Below are positions 35,588 to 44,662 of a DNA stretch of 64,000 nucleotides, piece after piece; positions within the stretch are counted from its first letter, which is position 1; the number at the start of each line of letters is the position of its first letter. This DNA is from Corynebacterium sp. Marseille-P3884 (GTDB lineage Bacteria > Actinomycetota > Actinomycetes > Mycobacteriales > Mycobacteriaceae): the NCBI RefSeq assembly GCF_017942225.1, contig NZ_JAGKSD010000004.1:1-64000 (forward strand), read 5' to 3'. A model generated the notes under the pieces. It did no database searches, was not told where the DNA came from, and was given only the letters and a program-made list of their open reading frames with translations. Both the position numbers and the translations under genes were made by a program.

Positions 35588-36346
35588 ATGACTGTTCAAC
35601 ATGCAGATCGTGACGCAATTCGTCACGGCAAAATCACTGAGGAGCCGCTGCGCGAGCGGCCCGGAGTGCCTACCTGGGTGCTCAAGCTCATAATGGCCGT
35701 CACCGGCCTGATTTTCTTCTTGTTCGTCATCGGCCACATGGTCGGTAACCTCAAGATCTTCATGCCCGACCACGCTGGCGGTGCCGCAATCGACGAATAC
35801 GGCACATTCCTGCGCGAGATGGGCCAGCCGCTGTTCCCCGGCAGCTCGCTGCTGTGGATCATCCGCATCGTCCTCCTCGCCTGTCTCGTGCTGCACGTCT
35901 GGGGCGCTCTTGCTCTGAAGGCGCGCTCGAGCAAGTCCCGCGGTAAATTCCGCCGCACCAACCTGATGGGCGGCCTGCAGTCCACCGCCGCACGCTGGAT
36001 GATCGTCACCGGCATCATCTTGCTGCTGTTCATCATCTTCCACATCCTCGACCTGACTGTCGGCGAGGTCGTCGCGTCCGAGGCATTCACCCACGGCGCA
36101 GTCAAGAACAACCTGCTGGCCACGTTCGCTCCTGAGCGCTGGTTTGTCACGGTGTTCTACGTCATCGCGATGATCGCCCTGTTCCTGCACCTCACCCACG
36201 GTGTGTACCTGGCGGTCTCCGACTTGGGTTGGCTGGGTAAGCGCGGCAGCGCCATCATGGTCGTGCTCGCGTACTGGATCCCCGCCATCGTGGTGATCGG
36301 CAACATTGTGATGCCTTTGGCCATCGCATTCGGAATGGTGTCTTAG
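35588..36346 (+). CDS. sdhC: Succinate dehydrogenase cytochrome b subunit
   Basis: A 252-aa membrane anchor with five predicted helices and several intramembrane His residues (VIGHMVGN, VLHVWGA, IFHILDL, LHLTHGVY) suited to ligate two haem b groups, as in the B-type SQR/QFR complexes of corynebacteria. It passes electrons from SdhB to menaquinone. CTGGAGG precedes the ATG. First gene of sdhCAB, 20 bases before sdhA. Confidence 0.94.
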   Translation: MTVQHADRDAIRHGKITEEPLRERPGVPTWVLKLIMAVTGLIFFLFVIGHMVGNLKIFMPDHAGGAAIDEYGTFLREMGQPLFPGSSLLWIIRIVLLACLVLHVWGALALKARSSKSRGKFRRTNLMGGLQSTAARWMIVTGIILLLFIIFHILDLTVGEVVASEAFTHGAVKNNLLATFAPERWFVTVFYVIAMIALFLHLTHGVYLAVSDLGWLGKRGSAIMVVLAYWIPAIVVIGNIVMPLAIAFGMVS

Positions 36347-36366
36347 GAACGGCTGGAGGAACGCAA

Positions 36367-38613
36367 ATGACTACTGCATACAACTCGGGCGATAAGAAGC
36401 CGAAGAAGGCAGCTGAGAAGGCTCCCGCCAACGGCGTCGACGGCAAGGAGCCGCCGCGCTCCCAGACCGCCCCGAAGAGCGCTGACCAGAAGCCGAACGT
36501 CAAGAAGGCTCAGGCTGAGAACAAGGCTGGCAGTGCGGCCGCCAAGGCAATGAGCACCCAGGCCACCAAGGACCGTCCGGCCGAGGCCAAGGGGGCAACC
36601 GACACCCCGGCCGCCGAGAAGGACGAGAACAAGGACTTCACCAACCCGAAGTCCAAGGCCGCCGGCGTCACCCCGGGCAACATCCTGGAGAGCAACGAGC
36701 CCAAGGGCATCCCGATGCGCGACATGTGGACCTACCAGAAGGACCACATGGAGCTCGTCTCCCCGCTCAACCGCCGCAAGTTCACCGTCATCGTTGTCGG
36801 CACCGGCCTGTCCGGCGGCGCAGCTGCGGCCGCCCTCGGCGAGCTCGGCTACAACGTGAAGAACTTCACCTACCACGACGCTCCGCGCCGTGCGCACTCG
36901 ATTGCTGCTCAGGGTGGCGTCAACTCCGCCCGCGGCAAGAAGATGGACAACGACGGCGCGTACCGCCACACCAAGGACACCGTCAAGGGCGGCGACTACC
37001 GCTGCCGCGAGTCCGACTGCTGGCGCCTCGCTGTCGAGTCGGTCCGCGTGATCGACCACATGAACGCGATCGGCGCTCCGTTCGCCCGCGAGTACGGCGG
37101 CGCACTGGCCACCCGCTCCTTCGGTGGCGTCCAGGTGTCCCGCACCTACTACACCCGCGGCCAGACAGGTCAGCAGCTCCAGCTGTCCACGGCATCGGCG
37201 CTGCAGCGTCAGATCCACCTGGGCAACGTGGAGATCTTCACCCACAACGACCTGGTCGACTTCATCATCACTGAAAAAGACGGCAAGAAGCGTTGCGAGG
37301 GCATTGTCACCCGTAACCTGATCACCGGCGAGCTGGTGCCGTTCACCGGCCACGCAGTCGTGCTCGCCACCGGCGGTTACGGCAACGTGTACCACAAGAC
37401 CACCCTGGCGAAGAACTCCAACGCCTCCGCCATCATGCGCGCTTACGAGCATGGCGCATACCTGGCGTCCCCGGCGTTCGTGCAGTTCCACCCGACGGGT
37501 CTGCCGGTCAACGCCAAGTGGCAGGCGAAGACGACGCTGATGTCGGAGTCCCTGCGCAACGACGGTCGCATCTGGGTCCCCAAGGAGCAGGGCGACGACC
37601 GCAACCCGGCCGATATTCCGGAAGAAGAGCGCGACTACTTCCTGGAGCGCCGCTACCCGGCCTTCGGCAACCTGGTCCCGCGTGACGTGGCCTCCCGCGC
37701 GATCTCCAAGGAGATCAACGCCGGCCGCGGCATCGGCCCGCTGAACAACGCCGCGTACCTGGACTTCTCCGACGCCATCGAGCGCCTGGGCAAGGACACC
37801 ATCCGCGAGCGTTACTCGAACCTGTTCGAGATGTACGAGGACTCCATCGGCGAGGACCCGTACGAGGTGCCGATGCGCATCGCCCCGACTGTCCACTTCA
37901 CCATGGGTGGCCTGTGGACCGACTTCAATGAGATGACCTCCATCGACGGCCTGTTCGCCGCCGGCGAGTGCTCCTGGACCTACCACGGTGCGAACCGCCT
38001 CGGCGCGAACTCGCTGCTGTCGGCGTCCGTTGACGGCTGGTTCACCCTGCCGTTCACGGTCCCGAACTTCCTGGCTGGCCACCTCAACGAAGAGGTCCTG
38101 AGCCTGGAAGCGCCGGAGGTCTCCGCCGCTGTGACCCGCTCCCAGGAGCTCATCGACCGCCTGATGAATATCCAGGGTTCCGAGCCGCACGGCCCGGATT
38201 ACTACCACGAGAAGCTCGGCGCGATTCTCTACGAATCCTGCGGTGTCTCCCGCAACGAAGAGCTGATGGAGAAGGGCCTGAAGGCCGTGCGCGAGCTGCG
38301 CCGTGACTTCTGGGCCAACGTGAACATCCCGGGCGAAGCGATGGACATGAACCAGACCCTGGAGAACGCGATCCGTGTCGCGGACTACATCAACCTGGGT
38401 GAGCTCATGATCATCGACGCTCTCGACCGCGACGAGTCTTGCGGTGCGCACTACCGCGAGGACCACCTCTCCGAGGACGGCGAGGCAGAGCGTGACGACG
38501 AGAACTGGTGCTTCGTCTCCGCATGGGAGCCGGGCGGCGATGAGAAATTCATCCGCCACGCCGAACCTCTGTACTTCGATTCGATCCCGCTGATGACAAG
38601 GAACTACAAGTAA
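36367..38613 (+). CDS. sdhA: Succinate dehydrogenase flavoprotein subunit with long N-terminal extension
   Basis: A 748-aa protein. The FAD domain starts at about residue 138 (FTVIVVGTGLSGG); the His that carries covalent FAD is about residue 177 in AHSIAAQGGVNS. Substrate-site features include FHPTGLP and HGANRLGANSLL. Residues 1 to about 95 form a Lys/Ala/Pro/Glu-rich stretch absent from familiar SdhA proteins, which are about 600-675 aa. The ATG at 36367 has CTGGAGG eleven bases upstream, so the extension appears real rather than a mis-start. It oxidises succinate to fumarate in the TCA cycle. Confidence 0.95.
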   Translation: MTTAYNSGDKKPKKAAEKAPANGVDGKEPPRSQTAPKSADQKPNVKKAQAENKAGSAAAKAMSTQATKDRPAEAKGATDTPAAEKDENKDFTNPKSKAAGVTPGNILESNEPKGIPMRDMWTYQKDHMELVSPLNRRKFTVIVVGTGLSGGAAAAALGELGYNVKNFTYHDAPRRAHSIAAQGGVNSARGKKMDNDGAYRHTKDTVKGGDYRCRESDCWRLAVESVRVIDHMNAIGAPFAREYGGALATRSFGGVQVSRTYYTRGQTGQQLQLSTASALQRQIHLGNVEIFTHNDLVDFIITEKDGKKRCEGIVTRNLITGELVPFTGHAVVLATGGYGNVYHKTTLAKNSNASAIMRAYEHGAYLASPAFVQFHPTGLPVNAKWQAKTTLMSESLRNDGRIWVPKEQGDDRNPADIPEEERDYFLERRYPAFGNLVPRDVASRAISKEINAGRGIGPLNNAAYLDFSDAIERLGKDTIRERYSNLFEMYEDSIGEDPYEVPMRIAPTVHFTMGGLWTDFNEMTSIDGLFAAGECSWTYHGANRLGANSLLSASVDGWFTLPFTVPNFLAGHLNEEVLSLEAPEVSAAVTRSQELIDRLMNIQGSEPHGPDYYHEKLGAILYESCGVSRNEELMEKGLKAVRELRRDFWANVNIPGEAMDMNQTLENAIRVADYINLGELMIIDALDRDESCGAHYREDHLSEDGEAERDDENWCFVSAWEPGGDEKFIRHAEPLYFDSIPLMTRNYK

Positions 38614-39362
38614 TGAAACTGACACTTGAGATCTGGCGTCAGGCCGGACCCGACGCCGAGGGCAACTTCGAGACCGTTCAGGTCGACGACGCTGTCGAGC
38701 AGATGTCGATCCTGGAGTTGCTGGACCACGTCAACAACAACCGCGTCGAAGCAGGCGAGGAACCGTTCACTTTCGCCTCCGACTGCCGCGAGGGCATCTG
38801 CGGCACCTGTGGCGTTTCCGTCAACGGCCGCCCGCACGGTGCAGGCCAGAACACCACGGCTTGCCTGCAGCGCCTGTTCAACTACAAGGACGGCGACACG
38901 CTGCGCATCGAGCCGTTCCGCTCGGCTGCGTTCCCGGTGATCAAGGACCTCACCGTGGACCGCTCCGCTCTGGACCGCGTGATGCAGCAGGGCGGCTACG
39001 TCTCCATCCAGGCAGGTACGGCCCCGGACGCTGACACCCTGCACGTCAACCACCAGACCGCCGAGAAGGCACTCGACTTCGCTGCCTGCATCGGCTGCGG
39101 TGCCTGTGTCGCGGCGTGCCCGAACGGTGCAGCCCACCTGTTCACCGGCGCGAAGCTGAACCACCTGAAGCTCCTGCCGCTGGGCCAGGAAGAGCGCGGC
39201 AAGCGCGCACGCCAGATGGTGGACGAGCTGGAGACCAACTTCGGCCACTGCACCCTCTTCGGCGAGTGCGCAGACGTCTGCCCGGCGGGCATCCCGCTGG
39301 AGGCTGTCGGCGCGATCAACAAGGAGCGCGCACGCGCGGCATTCCGCGGCAAGGACGACTAA
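38613..39362 (+). CDS. sdhB: Succinate dehydrogenase iron-sulfur subunit
   Basis: A 249-aa protein with the [2Fe-2S] cluster motif SDCREGICGTCGVS in the N-terminal ferredoxin domain and the CIGCGACVAACP and CADVCPAGIPLE ligands for the [4Fe-4S]/[3Fe-4S] clusters. The ATG shares one base with the sdhA stop (TAATG). It relays electrons from SdhA to the SdhC haems. Confidence 0.96.
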   Translation: MKLTLEIWRQAGPDAEGNFETVQVDDAVEQMSILELLDHVNNNRVEAGEEPFTFASDCREGICGTCGVSVNGRPHGAGQNTTACLQRLFNYKDGDTLRIEPFRSAAFPVIKDLTVDRSALDRVMQQGGYVSIQAGTAPDADTLHVNHQTAEKALDFAACIGCGACVAACPNGAAHLFTGAKLNHLKLLPLGQEERGKRARQMVDELETNFGHCTLFGECADVCPAGIPLEAVGAINKERARAAFRGKDD

Positions 39363-39377
39363 AAAGGGCCCGCCAAT

Positions 39378-39405
39378 GCGGGGAGCGACACAGCGTGCTC
39401 CCCGC
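39378..39405 (+). terminator. Stable hairpin downstream of sdhB
   Basis: GCGGGGAGC and GCTCCCCGC pair perfectly over 9 bp with a ten-base loop. No T tract follows, so it may protect the sdh mRNA 3' end or be a weak terminator. Confidence 0.4.
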
Positions 39406-39416
39406 GGCAGCCCACC

Positions 39417-39422
39417 TATAAT
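39417..39422 (+). promoter_or_regulatory. Consensus -10 element ahead of the 125-aa membrane protein
   Basis: TATAAT stands alone, with no clear -35 at the expected distance, about 70 bases upstream of the start at 39494. It suggests the gene can be transcribed separately from sdhCAB. Confidence 0.5.
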
Positions 39423-39493
39423 GGGAATCATCGCTGCGGAAGCGGCAAAGGGCACCCCCTCGGTAATAGGTACTAGGAAAGAGAGATAGTTCC

Positions 39494-39871
39494 ATGAGTG
39501 GACACGCAGGACCCGCACCGGTTGCGGATATTTCGACTGAGAGCTTCCCGGAGTACGGCACCTCCATCCAGGACAGCTACGTCGACGGCTACGACCCGGT
39601 GTCGCTGGGCGCTCCGCACTCCTCGCTGGTCAAGCACATCACCTGGGTCGGTATGGCGCTGATCCTGGCGTCGCTGGCAGGTTTCGGCACGCTGATCTAC
39701 GGCGCGGCCACCACGATCTGGGGCCACGGCGCGAGCGAGGACATCTCCCAGATGCTGCTGATCGTCGGCGGTATCTTGACGGCCGTGACGCTCATCGGCG
39801 GTTTCATCACGATCCGTGTTGGCCGCTCCGACTACCGCAAGTACCGGAAGGCCACCGGCCGCCGGAACTAG
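39494..39871 (+). CDS. Two-helix membrane protein, unknown function
   Basis: A 125-aa protein. The first 45 residues are soluble (MSGHAGPAPVADIST), followed by helices around WVGMALILASLAGFGTLIYG and LLIVGGILTAVTLIGGFI, and a basic tail SDYRKYRKATGRR. GAAAGAGAG lies upstream. It sits between sdhB and a DUF445 gene, with its own -10 element and terminator, so it is not obviously an SDH subunit. Confidence 0.75.
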   Translation: MSGHAGPAPVADISTESFPEYGTSIQDSYVDGYDPVSLGAPHSSLVKHITWVGMALILASLAGFGTLIYGAATTIWGHGASEDISQMLLIVGGILTAVTLIGGFITIRVGRSDYRKYRKATGRRN

Positions 39872-39896
39872 TTTCCAAGCCCCGGGGCCCGCTTGA

Positions 39897-39939
39897 AACC
39901 TCCCACTCGCACGCGCAGGTGTGAGCGGGAGGTTCTTTT
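39897..39939 (+). terminator. Intrinsic terminator after the 125-aa protein
   Basis: AACCTCCCACTCGCAC pairs with GTGTGAGCGGGAGGTT (two wobbles), six-base loop, followed by CTTTTG. Confidence 0.8.
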
Positions 39940-39956
39940 GCGCTTTAATACGGTGC

Positions 39957-41276
39957 ATGGGAAAGCATGATCTTGAGGGGCAGGGGGCGTCGATAAGCGG
40001 AAAGCTCGCTGTGCCCGGTCCCTCGCCGGAGGTGGAGGCGGAGCGTCGGCGCTCGCTGCGGATCCATAAAGCCTGGGTGACAGGGCTGCTGGTGCTCGCG
40101 GCGGCGGTTTATATCGCGTGCGAGTGGTGGATCACGCGCGGCGCGGCGCCCGGCTGGGTGCCGTATGTGCGCGCGGCGTCGGAGGCTGGCATGGTCGGCG
40201 GGCTGGCGGACTGGTTCGCGGTGACGGCGCTGTTCCGGTACCCGATGGGCATCCCGATTTCGCACACGGCGCTCGTGCCGAAGAAGAAGGACCAGATCGG
40301 CGGCGCGCTCAGCGAATTCGTCGGCGAGAACTTCCTCAACGCGGAGCTGATCACGGAGAAGGTCGCGGACGCGAACCTCCCGGAGCGCACGGGCGCGTGG
40401 CTGTCGCAGCGCGAGAACGCGGAGAAGGTTTCCGAGCAGGTCGGCCGCTTCACAGGCAATGCGATCGCGGCGATCGACCCGAAGGACGCGGAGGCGCTGA
40501 TCAACCACCAGGTGCTCGACCGCATCGCGGAACCGGCGTGGGGGCCGCCGCTGGGCCGCATGCTCGACGGGTTGATCGCGGACGGCAAGGTCGAGCCGGT
40601 CGTGCAGGACATCATTTCGTGGGGGCGCGCGAAGGTGGGCACCATGGAGGAGTCGGTGGTCACGATGATCGACGAGCGGATGCCGGGCTGGGCGCCGCGC
40701 TTCGCGAAAGAGCTCGTGGGGGAGCGCGTCTACCGCGAGCTGGTGGATTTCATGCGCGAGATCGACACCGACCCCAACCACGACGCGCGCAATGCGATCC
40801 GTCGCACCATCGCACAATTCGCGTCCGACCTGCAGTTTGATAGCGACATGATCACGCGCGTCGAGTCGCTTAAAGGCGACATCATGGGGTCCACGGCCGC
40901 CAAGTCCGTCGCGGGCGAGATGTGGGGCACCGTCTCGCAATCGCTTATCGACGCCTCCTTTGACCCCCAATCCCCCCTCCGCCGCCGCGTCGCCGAACTG
41001 GCGCAGGAATGGGGCGGGCGCATCAGCACCGATCCTGAACTCCGCGCCTCTCTGGACGACCGGATCCAGGGTGCGTCCCGGTTCATCGCTGACAATTACG
41101 CCGCCGATATCACCGCCATCATCTCCGACACCATCGAACGCTGGGACGGCCGGGAAGCCGCCGACAAGATCGAGCTCATGGTCGGCAAAGACCTGCAGTA
41201 CATCCGCGTCAACGGCACAATTGTCGGTGCACTAGCAGGCCTGGTTATTTACACTGTGACGCAGATACTGTTTTAG
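39957..41276 (+). CDS. DUF445 membrane protein
   Basis: A 439-aa protein with a hydrophobic segment near residue 40, the family core GMVGGLADWFAVTALFRYPMGIPIPH-like block, a long soluble helical middle and a hydrophobic C-terminal helix. Function of DUF445 (YheB/YjiN) is unknown. The ATG at 39957 has TTTAATAC seven bases upstream and no ribosome-binding site, which suggests a leaderless transcript. Two 11-mer repeats: one near the N terminus in an unusual frame (ASIS), one read LID at residue ~330. Confidence 0.82.
   Translation: MGKHDLEGQGASISGKLAVPGPSPEVEAERRRSLRIHKAWVTGLLVLAAAVYIACEWWITRGAAPGWVPYVRAASEAGMVGGLADWFAVTALFRYPMGIPISHTALVPKKKDQIGGALSEFVGENFLNAELITEKVADANLPERTGAWLSQRENAEKVSEQVGRFTGNAIAAIDPKDAEALINHQVLDRIAEPAWGPPLGRMLDGLIADGKVEPVVQDIISWGRAKVGTMEESVVTMIDERMPGWAPRFAKELVGERVYRELVDFMREIDTDPNHDARNAIRRTIAQFASDLQFDSDMITRVESLKGDIMGSTAAKSVAGEMWGTVSQSLIDASFDPQSPLRRRVAELAQEWGGRISTDPELRASLDDRIQGASRFIADNYAADITAIISDTIERWDGREAADKIELMVGKDLQYIRVNGTIVGALAGLVIYTVTQILF
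39988..39998 (-). repeat. 11-mer repeat, copy 15
   Basis: Near the DUF445 start, in an uncommon frame (ASIS). Confidence 0.95.
40943..40953 (+). repeat. 11-mer repeat, copy 16
   Basis: In DUF445, read SLIDAS; next 25 bases contain one G. Confidence 0.95.
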
Positions 41277-41303
41277 ATTCCCGCGCCATAAGGAGACACC
41301 GCC

Positions 41304-42074
41304 ATGACCGATAATTCCTCCTCCACTAACCCGTACGATTCTGCCGGTAAGGACAAGGATGCCAATGACGACGGCATCATGAACACCCTCAAGGGCGCCG
41401 GCGAGGCTTCGCTGAACGCGTGGTCCCGCCTGGGCGACCTGGCAGGCGAGTTCGGCCGCAATTTCCGCGCCGACCGCGACGCGGATGTCGCTGGTGGTGC
41501 CCACGCCGCCGACACTGAGGATCTCACCGACGACCATGTGGGTTTCAGCGACCAGTTCAAGGCCGCCATCGCGAACGCCCGCCAGGCTTACGAGGGTGCG
41601 GAAAACGACCGCGATTTCCGCGCTGCTACTGCGTCCCTCGCCGGTGACGCTGAGTCCATCTTCCGGGATTTCGCCGGCAGCGTCACCCGCGCTGCTGACG
41701 CCTCCCGCGAGTCCGACCAGGCCGACCAGATGAAGTCCGCCTTCCGCGACGCCGCCGACGAGGTCCGGGAGACCTTCAACGTCGCCGTGAACCAGGTGCG
41801 CAACCGCGGCGGCGAGAACGGCAACGAGAACGGCGGCGACAAGGCCGCTGCTGCTTCAGCGAACGCCGGCGACAACACTGCCGACAACACCACCGAGGAC
41901 ACCATCGCCGACATGCGTTCGCGTCTCGACGACATGATCAACCGCCTCAGCTCCGTCTTCGACCGCTCCGCTTCCGGCGACGATGCGCCGTCGGTCACCG
42001 ACTCCGCCTCCGATATCATCGACGGTGAAGTTGTCGAGGACCGCGGCTTCGACACTGATCCGAAGAATAACTAG
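41304..42074 (+). CDS. Charged helical protein, corynebacterial conserved type
   Basis: A 256-aa acidic protein, rich in Asp/Ala/Asn, with several predicted amphipathic helices (GFSDQFKAAIANARQAYE; SAFRDAADEVRETFNVAV) and an Asn/Gly-rich linker. No signal, membrane segment or known catalytic motif. Its layout resembles coiled-coil stress or cell-envelope-associated proteins found next to DUF445 genes in corynebacteria. AAGGAG precedes the ATG. Confidence 0.7.
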   Translation: MTDNSSSTNPYDSAGKDKDANDDGIMNTLKGAGEASLNAWSRLGDLAGEFGRNFRADRDADVAGGAHAADTEDLTDDHVGFSDQFKAAIANARQAYEGAENDRDFRAATASLAGDAESIFRDFAGSVTRAADASRESDQADQMKSAFRDAADEVRETFNVAVNQVRNRGGENGNENGGDKAAAASANAGDNTADNTTEDTIADMRSRLDDMINRLSSVFDRSASGDDAPSVTDSASDIIDGEVVEDRGFDTDPKNN

Positions 42075-42104
42075 AACCCGAACGAGAAAGCCACACCTTC
42101 CTTG

Positions 42105-42428
42105 ATGATGCTGCTCCAGCTTCCGGACCTCACACTGGCCAATTGGATTATCCTCGCGCCGGCGCTGCTGCGTGCGCTACTCATGGCTCTCGTGGGGATC
42201 GCGGGGCTCGCCGGGGCAGTGATGGTGGGGCTGACACGTCCGGATGCCTTCGACGCGGGCGACCGCATGCCGAAGGCCGCATGGGCAGCCATCTTGATCG
42301 CCAGCGGCATCGCCTGCCTGAGCTCGGTTATGTTTCTCGGCATCATCGGCTGCGTCTGCATCGGCGTGTACTTCTTCGATGTCAGACCGCAGCTGAACAA
42401 TATTCTTCGCGGAGATTACGGCTGGTAG
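42105..42428 (+). CDS. DUF2516 membrane protein
   Basis: A 107-aa protein with three hydrophobic helices and the DUF2516 pattern (AFDAGDRMPKAAWAAIL; FFDVRPQLNNILRG) common in actinobacteria. Unknown function. Start is uncertain among TTG 42102 and ATG 42105/42108, without a clear ribosome-binding site. Confidence 0.78.
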   Translation: MMLLQLPDLTLANWIILAPALLRALLMALVGIAGLAGAVMVGLTRPDAFDAGDRMPKAAWAAILIASGIACLSSVMFLGIIGCVCIGVYFFDVRPQLNNILRGDYGW

Positions 42429-42468
42429 CTGAACTGCAGTCGGGAAAGCCCCCGCGTGCTGGTCGGTG

Positions 42469-43245
42469 CTAGACAGGCAGTTCGTTGAGCTTCACATTCT
42501 CCCCAGCGACGGTGATGCGGAACCCGTTGTCGATGACCTGGAACTGCTGAATCTGCATCGGTCCCACGACATCCTCATTCAGCCCCTTTTGCAGAGCGTT
42601 GCTGACGGCCTCGGAGAAGAAATCCGGCAAGCTGCGTCCCAGAATCTGGGTGGATTCGGCGGTGAATGTCATTTGGTCGTCCACGACCTCGGGGCGCAGC
42701 TCCACGCCGAAAGCGCCGTTGGAGAACGTCACGGTGAAGGTTCCTGCGGCCGGGTCGGTGCGGACGTCGGACACGGTGAGGATCTCGTCGTATTCAGCGA
42801 AACGGCCGTCCTGGGCCTCATCGAGCGAGCGGCGCAGCTCCTGCTGCAGCATGTCGCGGACGAGCGCCTGGGGCAGCTCCGTGTGGAGGACCAACTGTTC
42901 AGCGCTGGGGTTGTCAGGGTCGAGGACGAAGCCGGTCGCGTCGATCGTGGCGGGCGGGTTGCCCACGATCTCGTCTCTATCCGGCACGAGTGTCGACGGC
43001 ACGTCGATGTTGATGTACTGGAGTTTCCCGCGGGCGAGGCCGAGCAAGACGGGGGAGGCGCCGAAGTGGACGGAGGCGTCTTCGCGCATGTCGGTGCTCT
43101 CCGGGACCGAATCGCGGACGCTAGCCCGGATCTGCTGCGCGATGAACCCGCGGACGGCGATTTCCGCGAGGAACAGCAAGATGATGAGGCCGGCGACAAT
43201 GCCTAGGAGGATTTTCCATCCCCGGCCAGTGGAAGTGCGGGTCAT
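42469..43245 (-). CDS. DUF2993 (LmeA-family) membrane-anchored protein
   Basis: A 258-aa protein. An N-terminal transmembrane helix (KILLGIVAGLIILLFLAEI) is followed by an elongated beta-rich DUF2993 domain. LmeA, the mycobacterial founder, binds phosphoinositides and affects lipomannan maturation. The ATG at 43245 (MTRTSTGRGWK) is chosen because the extension upstream is not membrane-protein-like. Confidence 0.85.
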   Translation of the reverse strand: MTRTSTGRGWKILLGIVAGLIILLFLAEIAVRGFIAQQIRASVRDSVPESTDMREDASVHFGASPVLLGLARGKLQYINIDVPSTLVPDRDEIVGNPPATIDATGFVLDPDNPSAEQLVLHTELPQALVRDMLQQELRRSLDEAQDGRFAEYDEILTVSDVRTDPAAGTFTVTFSNGAFGVELRPEVVDDQMTFTAESTQILGRSLPDFFSEAVSNALQKGLNEDVVGPMQIQQFQVIDNGFRITVAGENVKLNELPV

Positions 43246-43312
43246 AGATGTCCATTGTGCGTGAGAGTTCTTATGTTTGACAACCTTTGACACCGCTGGA
43301 AGGAGCAACAAA

Positions 43313-44128
43313 TCAGCTGTTCGGGGCCACTGTGGACCAATCCACAGTCAACGTGTTGTCCCGTATGCGGCGACGCACAGGTTCGAGGGGCCATCCGGCG
43401 TCGATAAGCAGTTGGTGAGCGTGGCGCCAGCGGACGCGTGGGCCGTGGGGCGCCCAGCCGGAGGAGCGCTCCCATGCGTCATCGGCGGCGGCGAGGAGTT
43501 CGTGAATTGGTTCGCCGGGGACGTTGCGGTGAATCAGGGCCTTGGGTAGGCGTTCGGCGATGTCGCTGGGCCGGTCGACGTCGTCGGGGGCCCAGGCGAG
43601 GGTGAGGGTACGGGGGCGGGCGGTGGCGTCGATAAGCAGCCATGCGGCGCGGCGGCCGAGTTCGTCGCAGGTGCCTTCGATGAACAGCCCGCCCGGGGCG
43701 AGGTGTGAAGCGACGGTCTCCCACGCGCTCACGACATCGTCGACGTCGTACTGCCGCAGGACGTTGAAGGCGCGGACGAGGTGCGGCGTGTACCCGGCGA
43801 GTTCGAAGCCGCCGAGTTCGAAGGTGACGCCGTCGCGCGGCGGCAGGACGCGGTCGGGGTGGATTTCCAGCCCGAGAACACGGGTGCGCGGGTTGATCTG
43901 CCGCAACCACCCCGCCCATTCGACGGTGGTGGTGTGGGATGCGCCGTAGCCGACGTCCACGGCGAGCGGCTCGCTGACCCCGCGCAGCAGCGACTGGATA
44001 TCAGGGTGGTAGCGCGTCCACCGGTCGGAGCGCCGCAGCCGGTTGTAGCCCGTCGTGCCGCGCGTAATAACGCCGAATGGCCGGCCATTCCCGCCCTGCG
44101 CGCGCAGGTTGTGGGCATGGTCGGCCAT
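43313..44128 (-). CDS. Class I SAM-dependent methyltransferase-like protein
   Basis: A 271-aa protein. A degenerate SAM motif I, AVDVGYGASHTTT, is followed by an acidic residue at the end of strand 2 (VLGLEIHPDRV). ASHLAPGGLFIEGTCDE resembles motif III. Substrate unknown. It carries two 11-mer repeat copies 228 bases apart, read LLIDAG and LLIDAT, the closest spacing in the window. Same strand as the DUF2505 gene, 18 bases after it. Confidence 0.78.
   Translation of the reverse strand: MADHAHNLRAQGGNGRPFGVITRGTTGYNRLRRSDRWTRYHPDIQSLLRGVSEPLAVDVGYGASHTTTVEWAGWLRQINPRTRVLGLEIHPDRVLPPRDGVTFELGGFELAGYTPHLVRAFNVLRQYDVDDVVSAWETVASHLAPGGLFIEGTCDELGRRAAWLLIDATARPRTLTLAWAPDDVDRPSDIAERLPKALIHRNVPGEPIHELLAAADDAWERSSGWAPHGPRVRWRHAHQLLIDAGWPLEPVRRRIRDNTLTVDWSTVAPNS
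43399..43409 (-). repeat. 11-mer repeat, copy 17
   Basis: In the methyltransferase-like gene, read LLIDAG. Confidence 0.95.
43627..43637 (-). repeat. 11-mer repeat, copy 18
   Basis: In the same gene as copy 17, read LLIDAT. Confidence 0.95.
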
Positions 44129-44146
44129 TGCTGTAAGGAAGGGGGC

Positions 44147-44638
44147 TTAAAGGTTCTCAGAGATCCACTTGTCGGTGAGCTCGCCCTCCTGGGTGAACAG
44201 GTCCTCGAGCGCCTCAGCGACCTTCGGCTCGATGGCGGGGCCCATGAACGGGATATTCACGGAGGTCTCGGTCTCGTAGTTGAGCTTGGCGGTCTCGCCC
44301 TCGCCGGCGAGCTTGATGGAGCCGCCGAAGTCGACCGGGGTGCCCTTCACATCGGCGGTGAACGAGATGTCGGCGTTGTCGCCCTCGAGTGCGCCGATAT
44401 TGATGACGCGCTTGACCTTCAGCGCCTGGGAGACCATGGCGCGCACGGCCTCGGGCAGCAGGGTCTGCGGGAGAACTTCGTAAAGGGTGACGGAGTTGTC
44501 GGTGAATTCGTTGACCTCGCCCGGTTCGGGAGAGAGGTTCGCGGCGATGTACTCCCAGTATTCGCGGGTGGAGTACGCCTTGTGAACCTTCTCGGCGGGC
44601 TGGTTGATGGTAACGGTGTTGTCGCTATGAGTAGCCAT
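44147..44638 (-). CDS. DUF2505 family protein
   Basis: A 163-aa protein of a widespread actinobacterial family with a START-like fold, starting MATHSDNTVTINQP. No signal peptide. Function unknown. Its start is 24 bases from the GTG proposed for murB on the other strand, so the two promoters overlap. Confidence 0.82.
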   Translation of the reverse strand: MATHSDNTVTINQPAEKVHKAYSTREYWEYIAANLSPEPGEVNEFTDNSVTLYEVLPQTLLPEAVRAMVSQALKVKRVINIGALEGDNADISFTADVKGTPVDFGGSIKLAGEGETAKLNYETETSVNIPFMGPAIEPKVAEALEDLFTQEGELTDKWISENL

Positions 44639-44662
44639 GCCCCACAGACTACCGTTGTTGTC

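Noticed and set aside
36343-38625. A 760-codon open frame antisense to sdhA, and similar long antisense frames over the helicase, topA, fadD and hemA genes
   Set aside because: They mirror well-supported genes in high-GC DNA where stop codons are rare on the other strand; composition is Val/Arg/His-rich with no domain and no ribosome-binding site.
43781-44660. In-frame extension upstream of murB
   Set aside because: It runs antisense to the DUF2505 and methyltransferase-like genes and lacks MurB similarity; the enzyme is complete from 44663.
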